DNA of 64,000 nt. It comes from Rhizobiales bacterium GAS188. GTDB lineage: Bacteria; Pseudomonadota; Alphaproteobacteria; Rhizobiales; Beijerinckiaceae. How positions within the stretch are numbered: the first letter of the stretch is position 1; every line of letters begins with the position of its first letter. The stretch covers positions 1,860,001-1,924,000 of the forward strand of contig FNSS01000001.1 of assembly GCA_900104855.1 (NCBI GenBank), written 5' to 3'. The notes beneath the pieces are model-generated. The model was given only the letters and a program-made list of their open reading frames with translations, searched no databases and was not told where the DNA came from. The position numbers and the translations under genes are program-made. Below, piece by piece: positions 60,214 through 64,000 of the stretch.

Positions 60214-62718
60214 CTAAGGCGCGAGCGTCGCTACACCTGGCTTGTTCATCGATGAGCGTGCCTCGGCGATGCGATTGATCTCGAAGCGAACATCGCGATT
60301 ATCCCGCATGAAGCGATCGAAATCGGCCTTGCGCAGCATCAGCAGCCGGCAATAAGTGAGCGCCACCACATCGGCCTGGCGCGGCATGCCGCTGAGTAGT
60401 GCCATCTCGCCGAACACGTCGCCGCTGCCGAGCGGGATGCGGCGATCCGGCAGCACCACCTCGGCGGCGCCGGAGGCGATGAAGAACACCGCGTCGCCGC
60501 GCTCTCCCTTGCGGACGACGCGCTCATTGGGCACCGTGAAACGCGGCCGCAGCAGCTTCTGCACGCGCTCGAGCTGCGTGTCGCTGAGGCTCGAGAACAG
60601 ATCGAGCCGCGCGATCAGATGACGCGTATCGAGGCCGAGATCGAAGCGCGGCCGCGCCAGCTCCGTCTGGGCGTCGGCGACGCTGCCCTTCAGGTCCTGA
60701 TAAACTTCGGAGGCGATCAGCCCTTCCTCGAACAGCGCCTGGTATCGCCCCATCTCCCGCCGCAGAGCCGATTGGCGCAGGAAGCGCGCCTCGAGCGCCG
60801 CCGCATAGTCGGGATATTGGCGGCGCAAGGCATCGAGCGCAGTCGTCGTCTTGTCGAGGCGCTGGCGCAGCATCTCGGCGATCAGCGAGGTGACCCGCTC
60901 CCCGAAGAGCGAGCGCGAGCGCGCCGCATTGGCGCCGGCGAGTTCCTGGATCAGGAGGCGCATCACCAGCAGCATCTCGAACCGGTCTCCGAGCCGATCG
61001 GCGAAGAAGCGCAGAATGCCGCATCGCCGGTAGAGCGCATAAGCTGCACGAAAGGCGAGCGGAAAGGCCAGCGCCGCCTCGGCGGCCCGCTTATAGCCGA
61101 GGCGCCCGCCGCTTCGCGCGCCCTCGATCAGCACTTCGGCATTGCGCAGCAGCGCCTGCACCGTGGCCGGCGAGGCGGCACGTTGCGCCAGCGTCTCGAG
61201 CACGAGCATGCGCTCCTGATTGCCGAGGGCCACGAGGCCGATCGCCAGACGTTCGCGATCCGTCAAGACGCGCTCGGCATCGCCGCGCGCGCCGGCCGCG
61301 CCGATCCAAGTCTCATAGGGCTCGAGCGCGCTCTGCACGGCGGAGGGTGAGAGTTCGTGCTCCTCACCGAGATTGCGGATAGTCTCCCCCATTTCGGCGT
61401 AGGAGAGCGCCAGCACCCGGTCACGCAGCACCTGATCGACCGGTGAAAGCTGGTCGAGCCCGAAGAGATGAATGATCAGCCGCAAGGTCGTGCCGTTGAC
61501 GAGCAACGTGAACAGCACGAGGCCGGTCGCCAGCACCGCGACGAAACGCTGCACATCCGTATGCAGTGGCGGGTTCTCGGTAACGGCGAGCGCCAGCACC
61601 AGAGTCAAGGCGCCCCGTAACCCACCCCAGGCGATGGTGAGCTTGTAGGAGGTGCTGATCGGCTGCGTCAGCCTGGCGAGGCTCAGCAACGGCAACAGCA
61701 GGAACAGCACCAGGAGCCGGGCCGCGAAAGCCGCCGCGATCAGCACGACCACCAGGACGAGATCGCGGAATTGCACATCGAGCAGCAGCTTGGGCACCAG
61801 GATCGAGGCGAGGAGGAACACCAACGAATGCGCCCAGAAGGCGATCTGGGCCCACAGATCGGTCAGGAACGACCAGTTATAGGGTGTGATGCGCGCCCGC
61901 CCGAAAGCGCTGACCGTCATGCCGGCCGACAGCACGGCGACCACGCCCGACACATGCCCGAGGCGTTCGGCCGCGATGAAGGCGAGATAGGCGAGCGCGA
62001 CCGTCAAGGTCGCCTCGGCCAGCCGGTCGCCACGCGTCCAGGGGATCACCTGCAGGAAAGCCCGGCCGGCCACCACGCCCAGCGCCGCGCCGCCCAGGAA
62101 GGCGCCCACGAATTCGAGGGCTCCACCCCCGATATCGGGCTCGCGCCCCGACACGATCATGCCGAGCAGCACTGCGAACAGCACGATCGCCACCGCATCG
62201 TTGAGCAGGGCTTCGCCCTCGACAAGCCGGGTGAGCCGAGCCGGCGCGCCGACATCGCGAAAGACCGCAATGACTGCGGCGGGATCCGTGGTCGCCACCA
62301 CGGATCCGAGCAGGAGACAGACGACGAGCGGCACTCCGGCGAGCGGCAACAGGGCCACGCCGACGATCGCGGTGGTGACGAGCGTCGCGACAACTGCAAG
62401 CATCAGGATGGGCGCCCAGTCCTCGATGATGCGCCGCACATCGCTCGTGATCGCGGCCTCGAACACCAGGAGCGGCAGGAAGACGTAGATGAAGGTTTCG
62501 GAGCCGACCGGCAGATCCGCGAAGAGCTTGGCGACCCGCCCGAACTCCGTCGAGAGCGGCGTGCGCAGCAGCATGGCCGACACGCTCCCAATCGCCACGC
62601 CGATCACGGCGAGCAGCACTACCGGAGACAGTTTGAGGCGCACGGCAAGCGGCTGGCTGAGGGCGACGACGACCAGCAGGACCGCGAAGACGGCGAGGAC
62701 GAGGACGATATCGAGCAT
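60214..62718 (-). CDS. CPA1 Na+/H+ antiporter with C-terminal cyclic-nucleotide-binding domain
   Basis: 834 residues from ATG 62718. About 12-13 membrane segments fill residues 1-410, with LLLGSVVATTDPAAVIAVFRDVGAPARL (the TDPA/ND ion-site region) and GEALLNDAVAIVLFAVL. A cytosolic helical region leads to a Crp-like domain at about 705-815: VPNERVVRKGERGDAVFFIASGAAEV, SGDVFGEMALLSGMPRQADVVAL. The antiporter exchanges Na+ or K+ for protons; the C-terminal domain may gate it. Related plant and protist exchangers have the same arrangement. Confidence 0.92.
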   Translation of the reverse strand: MLDIVLVLAVFAVLLVVVALSQPLAVRLKLSPVVLLAVIGVAIGSVSAMLLRTPLSTEFGRVAKLFADLPVGSETFIYVFLPLLVFEAAITSDVRRIIEDWAPILMLAVVATLVTTAIVGVALLPLAGVPLVVCLLLGSVVATTDPAAVIAVFRDVGAPARLTRLVEGEALLNDAVAIVLFAVLLGMIVSGREPDIGGGALEFVGAFLGGAALGVVAGRAFLQVIPWTRGDRLAEATLTVALAYLAFIAAERLGHVSGVVAVLSAGMTVSAFGRARITPYNWSFLTDLWAQIAFWAHSLVFLLASILVPKLLLDVQFRDLVLVVVLIAAAFAARLLVLFLLLPLLSLARLTQPISTSYKLTIAWGGLRGALTLVLALAVTENPPLHTDVQRFVAVLATGLVLFTLLVNGTTLRLIIHLFGLDQLSPVDQVLRDRVLALSYAEMGETIRNLGEEHELSPSAVQSALEPYETWIGAAGARGDAERVLTDRERLAIGLVALGNQERMLVLETLAQRAASPATVQALLRNAEVLIEGARSGGRLGYKRAAEAALAFPLAFRAAYALYRRCGILRFFADRLGDRFEMLLVMRLLIQELAGANAARSRSLFGERVTSLIAEMLRQRLDKTTTALDALRRQYPDYAAALEARFLRQSALRREMGRYQALFEEGLIASEVYQDLKGSVADAQTELARPRFDLGLDTRHLIARLDLFSSLSDTQLERVQKLLRPRFTVPNERVVRKGERGDAVFFIASGAAEVVLPDRRIPLGSGDVFGEMALLSGMPRQADVVALTYCRLLMLRKADFDRFMRDNRDVRFEINRIAEARSSMNKPGVATLAP

Positions 62719-62913
62719 GGTTCCGCGCTCCGCGGCGGCGTCTCTCCGGTGCTGGTGTGACCCGATTATGCCGATATCGGCCTTCCGGGCCATCAAAATC
62801 GGGATGGCGCCGGGATTTGGCTCATTTGCCTGGGCAAAATGCTCAGTCGCGAACGGTCTCGGCGCTCAGCCTTCGAGGCGTGGGTGGGGATGGGCCCTGC
62901 TGCTTGCCCGGTC

Positions 62914-64000
62914 TTACGGGCTCGTGAGCGAAAGCTCGGGGGCTGTGAACCGTCCTTCCAGAGCCGAGAGCCGCTGCTCGAGCCTGCCGACATCTTCGGC
63001 GCCGAGCCGCGCCGCGCAGCCTTCTACGATGCGCCGGCCACGCGAGGCGAGCTCGGCCCGCATCTCCTCGCTGGCCAGCGTCGAGGCCACATCGTCGAGG
63101 GCGCGCAGCAGCCTGAGGCTGACCACCACATCGCTCGCCGCGTAATGCCTGATCTGCTCGAAGGCGGTGTCGAGGAGACCCAAAAAGCCGATCCACGGGA
63201 TGACGACCCGCACGACATGCGGAGGATGGCAGAGTTGGGAAGGAGGCGGTTCGCGGCTCGCCCAGCGGATGAGGATGCGGCCGAGTTGATCGATGCAGTT
63301 GATCGCCGTGCTCGGGTCGTTCACGGCCGGCGAGATGGCCTTCAAGGCGATGTCGACGATCTGCAGGATGCCGAACTCGACATCCTGCTGCATGGTGCGG
63401 GCCGGCCCGATATCGAAAGCGGAAATGAGCTCGGCGCTGCGCTCGCTGCTCATCCGGTCTTCGCGCGACACCGAGAACAGCGGCACGCCCTCGGGAATGA
63501 AGTGACCGACACGGCGCAGCACGCGAACCCGCAACCGATAGCTCTTCGCCAGATTGAGGAGGCGCGCGGTGTCGACGAAGCGGATATAGCCGGAGACGCG
63601 GCTTCTCACTTCGTGCTCGGGCCCCTTGGCCTCGAAGGTGAGGGGCGGTGCCCGATGGATGTTCGCCCGTTTGTGCGGCATCAGATCGTCGATCACATCC
63701 TCGGCCTCGCGCGCGATCCGATCGACGATATGGGTCACGCTGATCGCCTGCGAGATATGGTGGATGAAGAAGATGAGGCCGACGGCCGAAGCGAGGGCCA
63801 GCAGCATGGCACCGGTGACCGTCAGCACAGGCGCAAAGGCGATCGGCGCGGAGCGGGCGGCCGGCAAGGCGCACAGGCAATAGAGGAAGGTGCCGAGGAA
63901 GATGCCGAGCGTCCACTGGGTCACGCGATCCTTGACGAAGCTCACCAGGATGCGCGGCGAGAACTGCATCGAGGCGAGCGTCAAGGTCATCAGCAGGATG
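62914..64000 (-). CDS. DUF2254 family membrane protein (5' end outside window)
   Basis: The frame is open to the right edge; 362 codons are visible. The segment LLMTLTLASMQFSPRIL is the conserved internal part of the DUF2254 N-terminus, so the start lies beyond 64000. A membrane segment FLGTFLYCLCALPA and a second TVTGAMLLALASAVGLIFFIHHI follow, then a cytosolic part with ISPAVNDPSTAINCIDQLGRIL, a DUF2254 landmark. Function unknown. It is on the same strand as the antiporter gene, 195 bases ahead of it. Confidence 0.88.
   Translation of the reverse strand, partial: ILLMTLTLASMQFSPRILVSFVKDRVTQWTLGIFLGTFLYCLCALPAARSAPIAFAPVLTVTGAMLLALASAVGLIFFIHHISQAISVTHIVDRIAREAEDVIDDLMPHKRANIHRAPPLTFEAKGPEHEVRSRVSGYIRFVDTARLLNLAKSYRLRVRVLRRVGHFIPEGVPLFSVSREDRMSSERSAELISAFDIGPARTMQQDVEFGILQIVDIALKAISPAVNDPSTAINCIDQLGRILIRWASREPPPSQLCHPPHVVRVVIPWIGFLGLLDTAFEQIRHYAASDVVVSLRLLRALDDVASTLASEEMRAELASRGRRIVEGCAARLGAEDVGRLEQRLSALEGRFTAPELSLTSP

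Overview
The window reads as chromosomal DNA of a high-GC alphaproteobacterium, most likely order Hyphomicrobiales (Rhizobiales). The reasons are a PhyR general-stress regulator, a ribosomal protein L21 with the long C-terminal extension common in that order, the rplU-rpmA-acetyltransferase order, a small basic ORF just before murA, serC-serA side by side, and uniformly G/C-rich third codon positions. Genus cannot be read from the sequence.

Layout. 1-7108 (minus): a chemotaxis operon, two chemoreceptors, STAS protein, CheY, CheA and the start of CheW; the receptors share an almost identical signalling half. 7109-8161 has no gene. At 8162 lies tRNA-Leu(CAG), followed by an integrase stub, a YbjJ-like MFS transporter and a DeoR regulator; a 20-bp copy of the tRNA 3' end at 11170-11189 closes what looks like a 2.9-kb decayed integrative element. 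11324-19541: DUF1345 protein, OprB-type porin, HisE-like protein, FrmR/CsoR repressor, MgtC, TadG-like protein and an exported MmgE/PrpD protein. 19641-25661: a catabolic cluster (IclR regulator, CitE-like lyase, CaiB CoA-transferase, HD protein, MFS transporter, divergent NIPSNAP protein) with a palindromic IclR-type operator candidate in the divergent promoter region.

25945-33311: rplU-rpmA with a clear intrinsic terminator, an acetyltransferase, a fosmidomycin-resistance-like transporter, and the operon otsB-GH15-otsA preceded by an exact EcfG-type promoter (GGAAC-N16-CGTT). 33428-37045: TPR protein, ECF sigma/anti-sigma pair, response regulator, cyclic-nucleotide-binding protein. 37076-38561: xth and a three-gene HicA-type toxin-antitoxin operon with an unusual TTG-start middle gene. 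38618-43280: serA, serC and murA. 43315-49839: repeat protein, YeiH, leuD, and a TetR/HlyD/ABC exporter locus. 49918-51311 is an intact IS4-family element inserted in a hairpin between the exporter and cysS.

51359-64000: cysS, a small secreted protein, phyR (without nepR-ecfG neighbours), a hexapeptide acetyltransferase, an SDR, a 1198-residue protein with three GT-B glycosyltransferase modules, a Na+/H+ antiporter with a cyclic-nucleotide-binding tail, and a DUF2254 protein cut by the window edge.

The strongest candidates for something new are the tRNA-anchored relic with its phased DeoR operator, the three-gene toxin-antitoxin operon, the triple glycosyltransferase, and the IclR-operator catabolic cluster. 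The PhyR/EcfG link to trehalose follows known biology but is well supported by the promoter sequence.
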